DNA of 64,000 nucleotides from Siphonodentalium dalli (taxonomy: Eukaryota > Mollusca > Scaphopoda > Gadilida > Siphonodentaliidae): the NCBI GenBank assembly GCA_032622095.1, contig CP136064.1, positions 2,294,001 to 2,358,000 on the forward strand. Reading direction: 5' to 3'. The translations under genes were made by a program, and so were the position numbers. The notes below the pieces were generated by a model. That model worked only from the letters and a program-made list of their open reading frames with translations, was not told the origin of the DNA and searched no databases. This document shows positions 24,696-36,412 of the stretch, piece by piece. Position 1 is the first letter of the stretch. Each line of letters opens with the position of its first letter.

Positions 24696-24893
24696 TATTA
24701 ACTCAGACCCGAGGACATTGTTTCAATTTACAAAAAACACCATTCATCGAAGGATGTCGGGAAGTATTTCTTCACCAATCGCGTGCCAGAAATGTGGAAT
24801 AAACTTCCAGAATCTATTGTGATCGCAGAGACGCTGGAACAATTCAAACCTCTAATCGACTATCACTTTTACAGCGAAAAAATTCACGTATGA
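24696..24893 (+). pseudogene. LINE reverse transcriptase C-terminal fragment
   Basis: One frame encodes TRGHCFNLQKTPFIEGCR. After a one-base frameshift near 24755 the next frame gives YFFTNRVPEMWNKLPESIV, then a segment with FKPLIDYHF and a TGA at 24891. The series TRGH..L....R..FF.NRV...WN.LP...V.A....FK..LD is characteristic of the C-terminal tail downstream of the RT domain in several animal non-LTR retrotransposon clades. Palm and fingers motifs are not found upstream, so this is a short relic embedded in element H. Confidence 0.65.
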
Positions 24894-26872
24894 CGAGTAG
24901 CTGCATGCACGTCCATGTGACGAACACAAATAATTTTTCAAGTTCTTGTATCAGCATTAGCGGAACTAAAGGTCGGATAACCTGTTCCGAGATTAAATGA
25001 TTTGATTAACATTTGGCTCTCCAGCAGGGCTCAAAATATTTTTAATTTTGCGAGAATCAAATGCTGAATCAAGTCAGTCATAAAGCACTGAAAATTGAAA
25101 TGTTTTGTGAGAATCATTACGAGAATTGATTCTGTGATTCTTGTCGAATCTTAGGGCCTGCTCCAGCCTTAGAAAATTCCCAATGATTGTTCACCTGTAG
25201 TACCAGGCTTAGATCTATTCTCTGATGATATCGTGGCTTTTATAGTTGGGTTAGCTTATCGGGTTCAGATATAGACAATTGAACTCATGCAATCTTCTGA
25301 GGTGGCTGGTAAGAAATAAATAACCTGTTCCATGGGAACAGGCGTATTTCAGAATGTTGAGCCTGCGTCATGCCAAATGATGCCCTGAATGATTGAGTCC
25401 TTCGCCGCCGGGTTGTTTAGGGCATTGCTGTACTCAGTGTTCCTTTTTGACACGCTGTCTTGAATAACTCAAACAGGCAGGCAATCCTTCTAACGGCACA
25501 CATGAGGCAATCACCGTTGGTGACAGATGAGTCTCTGCCCACGGGGAGGAACTAGGGTCCGGGTCCTCGCTGTATGAGCGGCAGACAACCGTCAGACCAT
25601 ACCCACATGTGACTGGTCTTCCATAACATGACTACTCTCGACCAACTGTCGGAACAAGAATATGCCTTCACCTTAGTGGCTACGGTGGGCTGGAAACACG
25701 AACAGCTCATGGACCCGGGCCCTTCATCTGTTAAGAACAATCAGTGAATAACAAGAAGACACTTTCTTGTTGTTTTTAGACCTTCATCCTCCACAGCCTG
25801 TTCATCCTTTCCGACCGTTTGAAGTTGTTCCATCTCGATGGGCTTCCTCCTTCCAAACATTTTCTAATATATTACATACAGGCCTCCAAGTGTCCCTTTC
25901 CATCAAGGTAACTGAATACACTCGATTGGATCGACAGGCTGTGGAGGCAGTTACAACTCGGGACTCTCCGGACTTTTTTCTTCTCGATTGTTTCGATACG
26001 AGAGAACATTTTAGGAATTTCAAAATCCTATCACGCTCGTGTTGAACTTCGTTTACCAGGGGTTTTTCCAACCAGTTTCATGGCTCATTGTCCGATGGAA
26101 ATGGCTTATGTCCGGTGTATTTCTTACTCGAAGTAAAGTGTTTGCACTTTTGAAACCAATAACATGGGTTTTCCTGGGTTGCAATTGGACGCTCACTACA
26201 CTGTGAAGCCTCATATTAATACATCGATTGGACATTTAACTACTGTCATTTTGAAGTCAGTTACAAAATAATTATTTTGAGCCTTGACCGGTTGTTAACA
26301 AAATTGGGTTTGCACCTTTACTGACAGTATGTCGCAAAACTCACAATCATGGTTATGCGGCTATTGAGATCTAGGTTTTCTTCGCCAGAAATGAGGTTTG
26401 GTATGTTTCTAATTGTATTTACATTCACCTCTTCCTCATTTTACATCCAGATTGACTATTCAGGTAGCAATAGATTTCCTTCCTCTGGTGTCGAAACGTC
26501 GGGATATCTTGGTTCGTTCAGTCACAAGCATCGATCAGAGTGGTCTATGCTTTCTGCATATGAACAGCTTGCTCCATGGAGGAGACGGCACCTGCATGTA
26601 CATGCATATGACCTTTGGTCGATTTCTACCTAATGAGTTTTCAAAATTATTGGTTTGCCTGACTTCAGGAATAAAAGGGGGGTGGGGGGCTACGATTCAG
26701 CCATTGGGCTCATTCATCTACTTTCTCCACTTTACCGTGTATCATCAATCAAATCTGCGAATCAGTACCTTTTGGATCCATTTATTGCTACTCAGCAGGT
26801 TCAAAAGAATTGCTCTTAACCAAAATACAATAGTATCTCATTCCTCGCAGCCTCCTCCTATGAGTTGATTCT

Positions 26873-26966
26873 AACATGTAGTTCAGTGTGTAACATATCT
26901 TTGACGGGAATATAACATTTTCAATAGAAAATACATATTCCCTAATAAGATACTTACACACTGAAC
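26873..26966. repeat. Internal complementary region of H
   Basis: The first part (26873-26914) complements the left end at 22985-23025 with a few mismatches. The second part (26911-26966) complements the right end at 27223-27276. The join corresponds to the junction of a circularised element. Confidence 0.7.
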
Positions 26967-27276
26967 TCACATGTCCCTCCCAAATTGGGATTTCCCCTCC
27001 CCGCTGCTCGGTCACACCTCTCGAATCTTGTAAGAGGATGAAAAGAGAACTTACCTGTGGATGTCCACTGCCTTATATACAGCTAGTGGACACGTGACCT
27101 GAGACTTGCTACGTCATAATAATGATTCAAAAAGGTACTTAAGCTATTTCGTACCAAAATAATAAATTTTAAACTGATCTCATAGATCCTCTCTTTGTGA
27201 ATAAAAATGAATATAACATGTAGTTCAGTGTGTAAGTATCTTATTAGGGAATATGTATTTTCTATTGAAACTGTTA

Positions 27277-27425
27277 TTTTTGATACTGGGCACATATATT
27301 TAGTACCACGGGAATCAGTGCACCTGCGATTATGACATTTGTACAACTTTTTTTGTGTGGAATTATTCCCCTTTTTCAACATGCATAATTTTGTCCGAGT
27401 TTTTATTCCTACATTTTTCGGTCAA
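27277..27425 (+). repeat. C2 tandem-unit element, right part
   Basis: Resumes the array interrupted by H: GATTATGACATTTGTACAAC and GGAATTATTCCCCTTTTTC parallel GCTATTATGACGTCTGGCAG and GGAGTTATCCCCCTTTTTC of the left part. Confidence 0.5.
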
Positions 27426-27544
27426 TAGGTTTTAGGATTAGTGTTAGAGGTTAGGGTTGTGCACCTGCAATGGGAATCTGTTATTTTATTATTTTAACTA
27501 AATCTTTACTGACAAGTGAAACATCTTTGTGTTTTAAAAACACC

Positions 27545-27570
27545 GGGGGGGGGGGGGGGGGGGGGTGGGG
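27545..27570 (+). repeat. Poly-G tract (21 G, T, 4 G)
   Basis: Long homopolymer followed by GGGGTATCC. Confidence 0.95.
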
Positions 27571-28360
27571 TATCCTTAGTCCCATTGGGACAGTCACACT
27601 CTAGTTATTTTTTTAAATATATAATTTTTATATCTCCTTACAAAGGGTGTATAACATTTATCAGCTTGGAACCTTCGATATGCATAGTAACAAGTAATTG
27701 TTTCTAGTTTACAGATATTACCACCCACCCCCCTGGGTACCACATTAAAACATGAGCAGGACCGAAAAGAAAATTTAAATAAAACAAGGATTATATAACT
27801 CTAGAATGGAAGGCTCGTTTGAAAGCAGTCATGATGGCAAACATCCATACCAAATTTCATTCAGATCCTACAAATTGTCTGCATTTTTAAACTCCCTTAC
27901 AGCTTTGTTGCAGAGTATAAATAATTTTTATACGCCCTTCTGAAAAAAGGTTGTATTATGTTATCAGTCTGTCTGTCCGTCCGTTAACATTTTTGGTTTC
28001 CGATCGATAACTCCAGTTTGGATTATTTGATCTGAACCAAAGTTGGTATGTGTATTTCCCAGCTAAAGATACAGGCCATGTTCAAATATGGGTTCCGTCC
28101 ATTTATTTTTACATGAGTTACGGCCCTTTTTCAACTTAGAATTTGACCATCTGTTAAAATTTTTGATTTCCGACTGATAACTCCAGTTTGGATCATTTGA
28201 TCTGAACCAAAGCTGGTATGTGTATTTCCCAGCTACTGATACAGGCCAAGTTCAAATATGGAGTCCGGTCAATTATTTTTACATGAGTTACGGCCCTTTT
28301 TCGACTTAGAATTTGACCAATTTCATAACATTTCGGTTTCCGACCGATAACTCCAGTTTT

Positions 28361-29811
28361 TAGTCGAGTTTTTTTCCAAAACTCGACTTATAGTTTGATG
28401 AGGGGCGACGGATGGGCGGGCGGCGTGTTTTGCTTATAACTCAACCGTTTATTGACGGATTAAAATTTCTTTTGGTGTGTGAGTACATATCCATGCACAT
28501 AAGCTGCAGACAAAAAATCGGGTTCGTCCGCACATTTATTACAGAGTTATGGCCCTTTGCCATTTTTCACTGATTTTAGGCTCGTTAGCACAACAACTTC
28601 AACAAACGTTATCTGATTCGATTGAAATTTGGCATATAGGTGTCTCCCAAGAATATCTCGGACGAGTTCGAAAACCGGCCTGGTCCGATAAAATTTGATA
28701 GAGTTATGGCCCTTAATTAGTCATTTTTCACGAATTTTCAGTTCGTTAGCGCGATAACTTCAACAAACGTTATCCGATTTGATTGAAATTTGGTATATAG
28801 GTGTCTCCCAAGAATATCTCGGACGAGTTTGAAAACCGGCAGGTCCGATAAAATTCGATAGAGTTATGGCCCTTAATTAGTCATTTTTCACGAATTTTCA
28901 GCTCGTTAGCGCGATAACTTCAACAAACGTTATCCGATTTGATTGAAATTTGGTATATAGGTGTCTCCCAAGAATATCTCGGTCAAGTTCGAAAACCGGC
29001 CAGGTCCGATAAAATTTGATAGAGTTATGGCCCTTAATTAGTCATTTTTCACGAATTTTCAGCGCGATAACTTCAACAAACGTTATCCGATATGATTGAA
29101 ATTTGGTATATATATAGGTGTCTCCCAAGAATATCTTGGTCGAGTTCGAAAACCGGCCAGGTCCGATAAAATTCGATAGAGTTATGGCCCTTAATTAGTC
29201 ATTTTTCACGAATTTTCAGTTCGTTAGCGCGATAACTTCAACAAACGTTATCCGATTTGATTGAAATTTGGTATATAGGTGTCTCCCAAGAATATCTCGG
29301 ACGAGTTCGAAAACCGGCGAGGTCCGATAAAATTCGATAGAGTTATGGCCCTTAATTAGTCATTTTTCACGAATTTTCAGCTCGTTAGCGCGATAACTTC
29401 AACAAACGTTATCCGATTTGATTGAAATTTGGTATATAGGTGTCTCCCAAGAATATCTCGGTCGAGTTCGAAAACCGGCCAGGTCCGATAAAATTTGATA
29501 GAGTTATGGCCCTTAATTAGTAATTTTTTCACAAATTTTCAGCTCGTGAGCGCGATAACTTCAACAAACGTCCTCCGATTTGTTTAAAATTTGGAATAGA
29601 CATACTTGCCAAGAATATTTCGGACGAGTTCGAAAACCAGCCTGGCCCGATAAAATTTGATAGAGTTATGGCCCTTAATTAGTCATTTTCGATTTTACCT
29701 ATTAATTAGTCTACCGATACTGATGCACACCAATTGGCGGTAGCCACTGGCGGTAGCCATCGGCGGTAAGCCACCGAAAACGAGACACAGCATCTCTGAT
29801 GCCACCTCTTG
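28361..29811 (+). mobile_element. Element D, Helentron-like, seven ~160-bp units, nested in E
   Basis: It starts TAGTCGAGTTTT with the hairpin partner AAAACTCGACTTATAG. The head is rich in GGGCGGGCGGC. Seven homogeneous 153-164-bp units carry AACTTCAACAAACGTTATCC, AATATCTCGGACGAGTTCG and GAGTTATGGCCCTTAATTAG. The 3' end has GAAAACGAGAC (29776-29786, imperfect complement of the 5' GTCGAGTTTT), the hairpin GCATC-TCT-GATGC at 29790-29802, and the tail CACCTCTTG followed by T. It splits E between ..CTCCAGTTTT and GATTACTTGATCTG.. without target duplication. Low unit divergence suggests it is younger than A. Confidence 0.8.
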
Positions 29812-32458
29812 TGATTACTTGATCTGAATCAAAGCTGGTATGTGTATTTCCCAGCTAAAACTACAGGCCAAGTTCGAATATAGGTTCTGTCTAATTATTT
29901 TTACATGAGTTGTTTTACACGGCCATTTTTCCGCCAAGGAAAGCCCTCAACTGAACTATGGATTACGTCTCCGGTCTTGTCTTGTGTCAATCAGGAGGGT
30001 TAAAATTTTATTGCTGTGCCGACCCCACTCACACCCGTGTTCAGATTAGTCGCGCATGAATACACTCGCATTCTATCTATTTTCTAGTCAGTTTTTAATT
30101 CCTCCTCGCCAGGACAGGATCGTTTCTATTTCTCAAGGTTGTATCTTTCTGTGTTGCGAGTTTATCAACTCAATATTTATTGTTGATATTACAAACTTGC
30201 AATTTATTGTACCCGATAGTTAATTAATATTTCTCACATCCGAAACGGGAACTTTTTCGTTTCATTGTATCCGTAATTTGTTTCCGGCTTTATCTTCAAA
30301 CAATTGGAATTAAGATTGCCATCTTGACAATGACTAAAGAAGCACATAGCTTACTTGTGACGAAACCACATATTGCATTTTGTGCCACATATACGGCGTG
30401 ATGACTATCATGAGTTACAATTGAGGACGCAATGTAGTACGGTATGCGATATCTCCTAATTTTGTGCTACACGTGTTCACTTTACATAAGTTTCCGTCGA
30501 CTCGCTTCGGTTATTTAGTAAGTTCCGTTGCTTTGTATCAGAACGTATACTGCCAAATCATACATGGAACTGCTCTGTTAATTCGCAGAAAGTTGCACAG
30601 GACAGCAATATCCTCCTTTGTAATAATTTACATGAATAAATACGAAAGATAGTCCTTGTTATCAGATGACAATTCACATTTCTTTCGACTGAGCGATCTG
30701 TAACTTTGTTTTAACGATCAATACCTGCGAATCTACGCCCGCCAGTATGTATGAACGTGTGGTCTTGTATCAGACACACGGCAAATACAATAAAACATTA
30801 CAGCGACTTCGTTATCACATATATAACCACACTTCAAATCTAAATATCGTGTTGCATTCTTTACATTCATGTATGTACAGTTTGGGTTACTACGAAATAT
30901 CGATCACCGACTGCAATGAAGTGAAAACGTTGTAACCTGACACTCCAGCTACACTTGGCTCACTTTACTTAAACAATGGTGATTCTACCCATGGTAAGAA
31001 CATTTTGGAGCCATCTTGGATGTTGGCCTTGAAGCGAGACCACTGGCATACTTGTGGAGAGTAACCATCCCCAATGGGAACTTGGCAAATACGGGAAAGC
31101 TTTGTCTTCAATATGGAACACCTCGTTCATCAGGGCATGGTCAGGGTGTTGCAATGATTTATTGGGTTGCCAGCGTCGCACTGAATTTTAATTAGATCGT
31201 TGTTTCTCCTTCTTATCATCCGCCAGATGATTTAAGATTTACGCCGCACATGGGTTGGCAATTAGAATTGTCAATCTTTGTGATATAACGACTGTGATCA
31301 GAAGATGTCACCAACTTGAAACATCTGACATCTTATCCTCAGACATTAGTGTTTGTCGATACATTCAATTTTTCGGTCCCATTGACATATTATGGTTTAA
31401 GTGCCTCAATGCCATCTTACTGTAGGACCTAATATTCCTCGGCATTGGCGAGCTTGCAATATGTATTGCACGCCGTAATAGTTCCATACATTGTACATGA
31501 CAATCATATGGTATCAGGGCCTCATGTATGCTGTCAGAACTGACTATGCTTACATATGGTGAACAGTTTTCATCCCAATACTGACATACTTTGCGGTTTC
31601 ATCAGTGAATAATAACGGCAAACAGCGAAATAGAAAGAATAAATATTGTCACATGCTCCAGATTCACTGCCAATAGTCTTTCCAATAGAGCCCATCACTT
31701 GGCTCATTAACTTCTATTTCCACATATATCGAAACGATAATCTGCCAAATATCTTTCACTCATGTATGACGCGCAGTTACATGCATCACATTTATATTGC
31801 GCAGAATATCAGAAAGGACTGCATTTGTATTGTTACATGTCTAAAGCGAGATTACATGCGCAGCGTTTATATTGCGCACATCTACTGCCAATATATTTCC
31901 GAAGAGGCCAAGACATGGCTCTTCGTCTATTGTCACATATCCAATGATTATCTGGCAAAACGATTCGATACAATCATAACGAAAATGAAGGCATTTGTAT
32001 CGTCGCGTCCGCTGTCAGCGCACTTTCCTAACGGAAACCGCCTAGTTCTTGCCCATGTGCATTCGGAACTCATCGTCCTCATATACGAGAAAAGACAGTA
32101 TCTTACCTGTCATAGCAGGTAAGATCACGTGGCCAGGGGTATAACGTGATTTTATATTAACCTTACTTTCTACTCTAAAACCTACAGATTGTATTGTATT
32201 ATGTATATTAACCTTGCTTTGTTAAAACTAACAGCATGTCTTGCAGTCGAAAGTGATTCAAATTTGATGGCCACACACCGTGCGTGTTGCTCATTCACGG
32301 GTGTATTACTTGTTATAGTTGGGTGAGGGCATATTAGTCAATGATTACCTACCAGTCTTTACCTCGGGCAGGACCAGTTCTGTGGCATGATATAATGAAA
32401 CATCATACCTTGCTATGATATCTGCAGCATATCATTTTTATATCTGGTTTGTGTATCA

Positions 32459-32616
32459 CAGGGAGCAAATTACTTTCGAAATTTTGATTAGCAAATAATC
32501 TCACATTGACATGATTAGATAGCATTTTTATAACATCATATAAAAATTCCTCGCTATTACCTGTATCCACATTTCAGTAGCAAATCGCGATGCGATTCAA
32601 GTTAATTTGCTCCCTG
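32459..32616. mobile_element. 158-bp hAT-type MITE
   Basis: Terminal inverted repeats CAGGGAGCAAATTA and TAATTTGCTCCCTG. A perfect 8-bp target duplication GTGTATCA lies at 32451-32458 and 32617-32624. CAGGG-type ends with 8-bp duplications are typical of hAT elements. A partial relative (TAGCAAATAACCTCAGATTG) is at ~49432-49515 in G, and a full-length one at 23655-23810. Confidence 0.85.
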
Positions 32617-32838
32617 GTGTATCATAAGCATTCTGATATCTTATGGCATACCCAATGGCTGCATGTGACATCAGTTCATAATGTGAACTGTCGAGAGAGC
32701 GAAGCAGATGACAAAGAGAATAGGATGAAGCGACGGAAGAAGTGAAGGAAAAGAAGTCTCTTCAAAAGTTATACTTGCTCGGTTGTCTTGCTAGCATGAA
32801 TTATATGGCACTACCTGGGATGGTTCTTCCAAAAACAA

Positions 32839-32858
32839 GGGGGGGGGGGGGGGGGCGG
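32839..32858 (+). repeat. Poly-G tract (17 G, C, 2 G)
   Basis: Homopolymer run inside element F. The proline-rich minus-strand frame here is a by-product. Confidence 0.95.
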
Positions 32859-33015
32859 TACACATTTGAGCAATGTTGGAATCTGAATTGGGAGCTCTTT
32901 CAAGTAACTTTTTCATGACTAAATCACATTTACATGAAACTTGTTTCGGAAGAGTACATTCCCATCGAATTTGGATATTAATTGCTCGTGCCTCCTCCTG
33001 GGCTTGCATTCTAAT

Positions 33016-33106
33016 CCATATAGTTCAGTTGAGGGCTTTCCTTGGCGGAAAAATAATTTTTTTTAAATTAAAATTACTTGTTCCTTAAGGGAAGCCCGAA
33101 ACTGAA
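33016..33106. repeat. Internal complementary region of F
   Basis: 33016-33054 complements the left end of F (29925-29960). About 33054-33106 complements the right end (33319-33371). The two meet in an AT-rich stretch. Confidence 0.7.
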
Positions 33107-33526
33107 CTATCATAGATCCCTCCCATGGTGGTGCCATTCCCAACCCCGCGACTCGCAAATCTCATGATTAAGTCGGAAATAAAAAACTGACTAGAAAATA
33201 GATAGAATGCGGGTGTATTCATGCACGACTAATCTGAACACGGGTGTGAGTGGGGTCGGCACAGCAATAAAATTTTAACCCTCTTGATTGACACAAGGCC
33301 GGAGACGTAATCCATATCGTTCAGTTTCGGGCTTCCCTTAAGGAAAAAGTAATTTTAATTTTAAAAATTATATTTTTCGACTTAGAATTTGACTGCATTT
33401 TGGCATTGAAATTAGGGGTATATCAGATTTTCTTCAAATGTAAGCTCAAAGTATTTTTTTATTTTGCGGTAGTACAATTCGAAATGGCTAAAGGGTGTAT
33501 TTTGCCACGCCCTAGCGGTGCTCTTG

Positions 33527-33756
33527 TTTAGAACAGTGATTGCATCTTAAAAACATTGTTTATTGAAAGTCATTAATTATCCTATGCAACTTACAGAACC
33601 AGATGGTGAAATATAAATGCAGTTGTTAATATGAAAATGGAGCGAACAGAAGTGATGGAATCACTCTCCAGGAAGATCCTGATGGAAGGTACCAGTATAC
33701 TTGAAGTACTATGTTTCTCACATAAATAGCCCCTAAATACAGTCTCATATCTTTAG
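33527..33756. other. No gene
   Basis: AT-rich, with no repeat or exon recognised. Confidence 0.4.
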
Positions 33757-33759
33757 TAA

Positions 33760-34482
33760 GGCCTGTTTTATACGTCGCGCCAAACACGGGTCTGGCTCGT
33801 GTTACATTTGTTTGATTTATACGTCGAGCCAGCTGGCACGTGCTGTAATCGTATATTTCGAACAATTTTAGCATTTCTGATTCAAAATTCCATCTGCTAT
33901 AATCATTTCCGTCATAGTGTCATCTGACAATGCACTATAACCTGGCCCTCGTTGTGTCTTTATTTACACTTCTATACAGTTGGTTTCAAAATCAGGATCT
34001 TGTGATTCATTTCCCTCAAACCTTCAAATATATTTCTCTGCAATATATTTATTCCCAAATTTCGCGAAACGTCCTTTGTCAGTCGATACATGCATGTCCC
34101 TGTAGTACCGTACAATGATCCAGAGTTAGCACATCTGTGGCCCGACGCTGTTTTATACGACGTGCCAGACACGGGTCGCGCTGGGATGACTCGAGAGATA
34201 ACATAATGACGTGAAAAACTTCAAATTGCGCATGCTCTCCGCCAAAGGGGTCCTAAGTGAGGAATGGTTTTCTATGAATCATCTTAGCACGACCCGTGTT
34301 TAGCACGTTGTATAAAACAGCGTCGAGCCCCAGACGTGTAGCACGTCTGTTCGTGCCAGAGAAATTCTGACGAGCCAGTTGGTTTTATACGTCATGCTCC
34401 AGTCGCGCTATCTTGGACTTTGTCATTTTCATACTAATTAGGCTGACGCGACCCGTTTCTGGCTCGACGTATAAAACGGGCC
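33760..34482. mobile_element. Harbinger-like TIR element R (723 bp), TAA target duplication
   Basis: The ends GGCCTGTTTTATACGTCG and the complement of GGCCCGTTTTATACGTCG are flanked by TAA (33757-33759 and 34483-34485). TTTTATACGTCGAGCCAG-like words recur internally near 33814 and 34369. 3-bp TAA/TTA duplications and G-starting ends fit PIF/Harbinger. No transposase is encoded. Confidence 0.65.
34144..34324. mobile_element. Related 181-bp TIR element nested in R
   Basis: The ends GACGCTGTTTTATACGACGT and its imperfect complement (ACGTTGTATAAAACAGCGTC) resemble R's own termini, so a close relative has apparently inserted into R or R contains an internal duplication of its ends. The flanking duplication is not clear. 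Confidence 0.55.
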
Positions 34483-34485
34483 TAA

Positions 34486-35003
34486 GACACACGTGTGTTA
34501 TCACAACGCGATGTGACATCAGAGTTCAGTGCAATGATATCGATGTCAATGCTGGAACTTTATTATTATGTTAATTAGAAAAAAATTATGATATTCGACT
34601 TGTGTTGTATTATTTTGTGTTGACTGTGAGACAAAAAATCGGTGATAAGGTGGCTGAAAAATGTTGTCAGCACGAAAAGACATATTTGAAATGGAACTGT
34701 ATTTTTTCTTAAAGGTGTCTTTACTTCCTCTTTGGTTGTGATAAGGAAATCAATATTAGTTTGTTTTACTTCCAGCCGTTACGAGATCATTTTTCCTTGA
34801 TAAAATGTGATTATGTGATAAAATGAATCTCATATTCGTCGCAATTATAAACAAAATTTATTAACCTCGTCCATAGTGCACTCGGTTAATAAATTTTGTA
34901 TAGAATTGTGACTCATTAGAGATCCTCTATTTATGGAATCCCAACAGTATGAACTCTGCCAATAACATGTATTTAAATTCTCATATCTCTCCAAGTTATA
35001 TTG
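34486..35003. other. No gene
   Basis: AT-rich sequence without recognised features, ending at the hAT target site. Confidence 0.4.
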
Positions 35004-35011
35004 GCCTTATA

Positions 35012-35542
35012 CAGTGTTCGCGCTGTCGGTAGCCAAATTAGCCAATGGCTAATCTTTTTCGAATTTGGCTAATAAAAATTTCATTTGGCTAAACTTTTTT
35101 TGAACCCAAATGGAGACTGAAAGCATGGGGCCAGAAAGTTATTAGTTTCCAGATGTCACTTAGATATTTTCGCAAGGATAATCATTTAAAAAAAGATATT
35201 GATATAAAACAAAAAAATAATGACATTAAGGACAATCCCGGGTTACCCCTCCCCAGTCACTCTTTCACATAAAGATTAATAAATTTTTAATAAATGATAT
35301 ATATAAAAATACTTCTAGTTCATCAAAATTATTTAAATTATTGTGTATTTTACCTGTGTCTGTTAGATCTTACGTTTTAGTCATTAATTGTGAACCGACC
35401 AGAAAACGATGATTTAATTTGGCCAAAGTTTTTTTTAATTTGGCCAAAAAACATTTGGCTAAAGTTTTTTTGATTTGGCTAATAAAATTTTCATTTGGCT
35501 AAACTTTTGGCTAAAGTTTTTTTCGGTCCAGCGCAAACACTG
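35012..35542. mobile_element. 531-bp hAT-type element N1 with TTTGGCTAA subterminal repeats
   Basis: Ends CAGTGTTCGCGCTG and CAGCGCAAACACTG. A perfect 8-bp target duplication GCCTTATA lies at 35004-35011 and 35543-35550. Both ends carry several TTTGGCTAAA words, the kind of subterminal repeat that hAT transposases bind. A relative in the opposite orientation is at 57886-58903. Confidence 0.85.
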
Positions 35543-35550
35543 GCCTTATA

Positions 35551-36412
35551 TTGAATCTTTCATTTGCTAGAGACCTAAGTTGAAATTTAAGAAACACATA
35601 GTCACATCTATACTAATAAAACTCAATTTTGTTTGTCGATTGCTAAAAAATGCTAATGATATGGAACAGATGGCAACATAGTTGGTATGCTGCACATGAT
35701 GCGATATCGGATAGTACGATCAGTTTCTGTATTATTAACATGGTATATAGGGTGTAGGTAAAGGTCTATATTTGTATTTATCGCAGATATTAAATACGAA
35801 TTTCCAATAAATATTAATATTACAAGTGTTTGTAGTTCTATAGACTAGTAGGCCCTATACCTGATTTAATTCCCCACACAAATTCACAATCAGATATTAT
35901 TTTGATACAAATTTGCTGGTGTCAAGTCCACCAGTTTCAATTGTAGTCATATTGTAGAGGCATGAATATATTCCGCCGTCCAAAATATCACACTACTCTG
36001 ACTTTGAAGGACACTGCATCATGGACGCCATATTGTTGTGAAATAAAACATGTGATAGCCGCGTGATCATATTAATAGTTGAATCTAATTGGCTACTTCG
36101 AATAAATCATACGACTCGATCGTAGAAAATAATAATTATTTGATTTCTTGCGGGGCCGATCGTGCGACAAAATGTCCTGCGATTTTCCACCGCACACGCT
36201 ACGATTTGACCCGTAACCTGTGCCCGATATTTGTCGTACGATATATATCGCATCGTGTGCGGCGCGCTTTAGGCGAGTATAAATTAATTACTAGATTCTC
36301 ATCCAACTTTTTGGGGGGAAATTGGGCGGGTAGGCGAATTATATATTATATTTTATCCTTACTAACATTGATGGTCACAGTCTGTTATAAAAAATAATTT
36401 ATAATTGCCTTA
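35551..36412. other. No gene; GC-rich island near 36150-36260
   Basis: Mostly AT-rich. A CGCACACG..GTGTGCGG pair near 36195 and 36255 suggests another small inverted-repeat remnant. The open frame at 36089-36397 has no recognisable domain. Confidence 0.4.

Larger units (their letters stand above)
22985..27276 (+). mobile_element. Element H, DIRS-like retrotransposon derivative (4.3 kb)
   Basis: Inverted terminal repeats of roughly 230 bp (22985 to ~23215, and ~27036 to 27276) match as reverse complements, for example AGTGGACATCCACAGGTAAG. Just inside the right repeat, 26873-26966 first gives the complement of the left end (GTTCAGTGTGTAACATATC..) and then the complement of the right end (..AGATACTTACACACTGAAC). 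This is the terminal-repeat plus internal-complementary-region plan of DIRS elements. The interior lacks recognisable intact gag, RT or recombinase frames. It contains a CAGGGAGC MITE (23655-23810) and a LINE RT fragment (24696-24893). It is a decayed or non-autonomous copy inserted in C2. Confidence 0.65.
29925..33371 (+). mobile_element. Element F, DIRS-like (3.4 kb), nested in E
   Basis: Left end ATTTTTCCGCCAAGGAAAGC. Inverted terminal repeats (29961 to ~30097, and ~33186-33318) share TGGGGTCGGCACAGCAATAA and its complement. The internal complementary region at 33016-33106 joins the complement of the left end (GAGGGCTTTCCTTGGCGGAA) to the complement of the right end (CCTTAAGGGAAGCCCGAAAC). 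Flanks rejoin element E: ..GGCC on the left, TTTTTCGACTTAG on the right. The interior has a 158-residue open frame (31646-32122) without recognised domains and no RT or recombinase motifs, so it is a non-autonomous or decayed derivative. A hAT-type MITE is nested inside. Confidence 0.65.
27929..33526 (+). mobile_element. Element E, Helentron-like, split by D and F
   Basis: The 5' end TATACGCCCTTCTG follows a T run and pairs with a nearby AAAGG..GTAT. The head is CTGTCTGTCCGTCCG, and units of ~170 bp carry GATAACTCCAGTTTGGAT and CAGGCCAAGTTCAAATATGG. The element breaks at 28360, resumes 29812-29924, breaks again, and resumes at 33372 with TTCGACTTAGAATTTGAC. The 3' end has AAAGGGTGTAT at 33490-33500 (complement of the 5' ATACGCCCTT with one change), an imperfect hairpin CACGCCCTAGCGGTG at 33505-33519, and the tail CTCTTG followed by T. 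Without insertions it is ~0.7 kb. Confidence 0.7.

Noticed and set aside
31646-32122. 158-residue ORF inside element F
   Set aside because: The second-longest frame in the window, but with no recognised domain, repeated YIAH/YCH-like residues from AT-rich repeats, and no DIRS motif. Left unassigned rather than called a gene.
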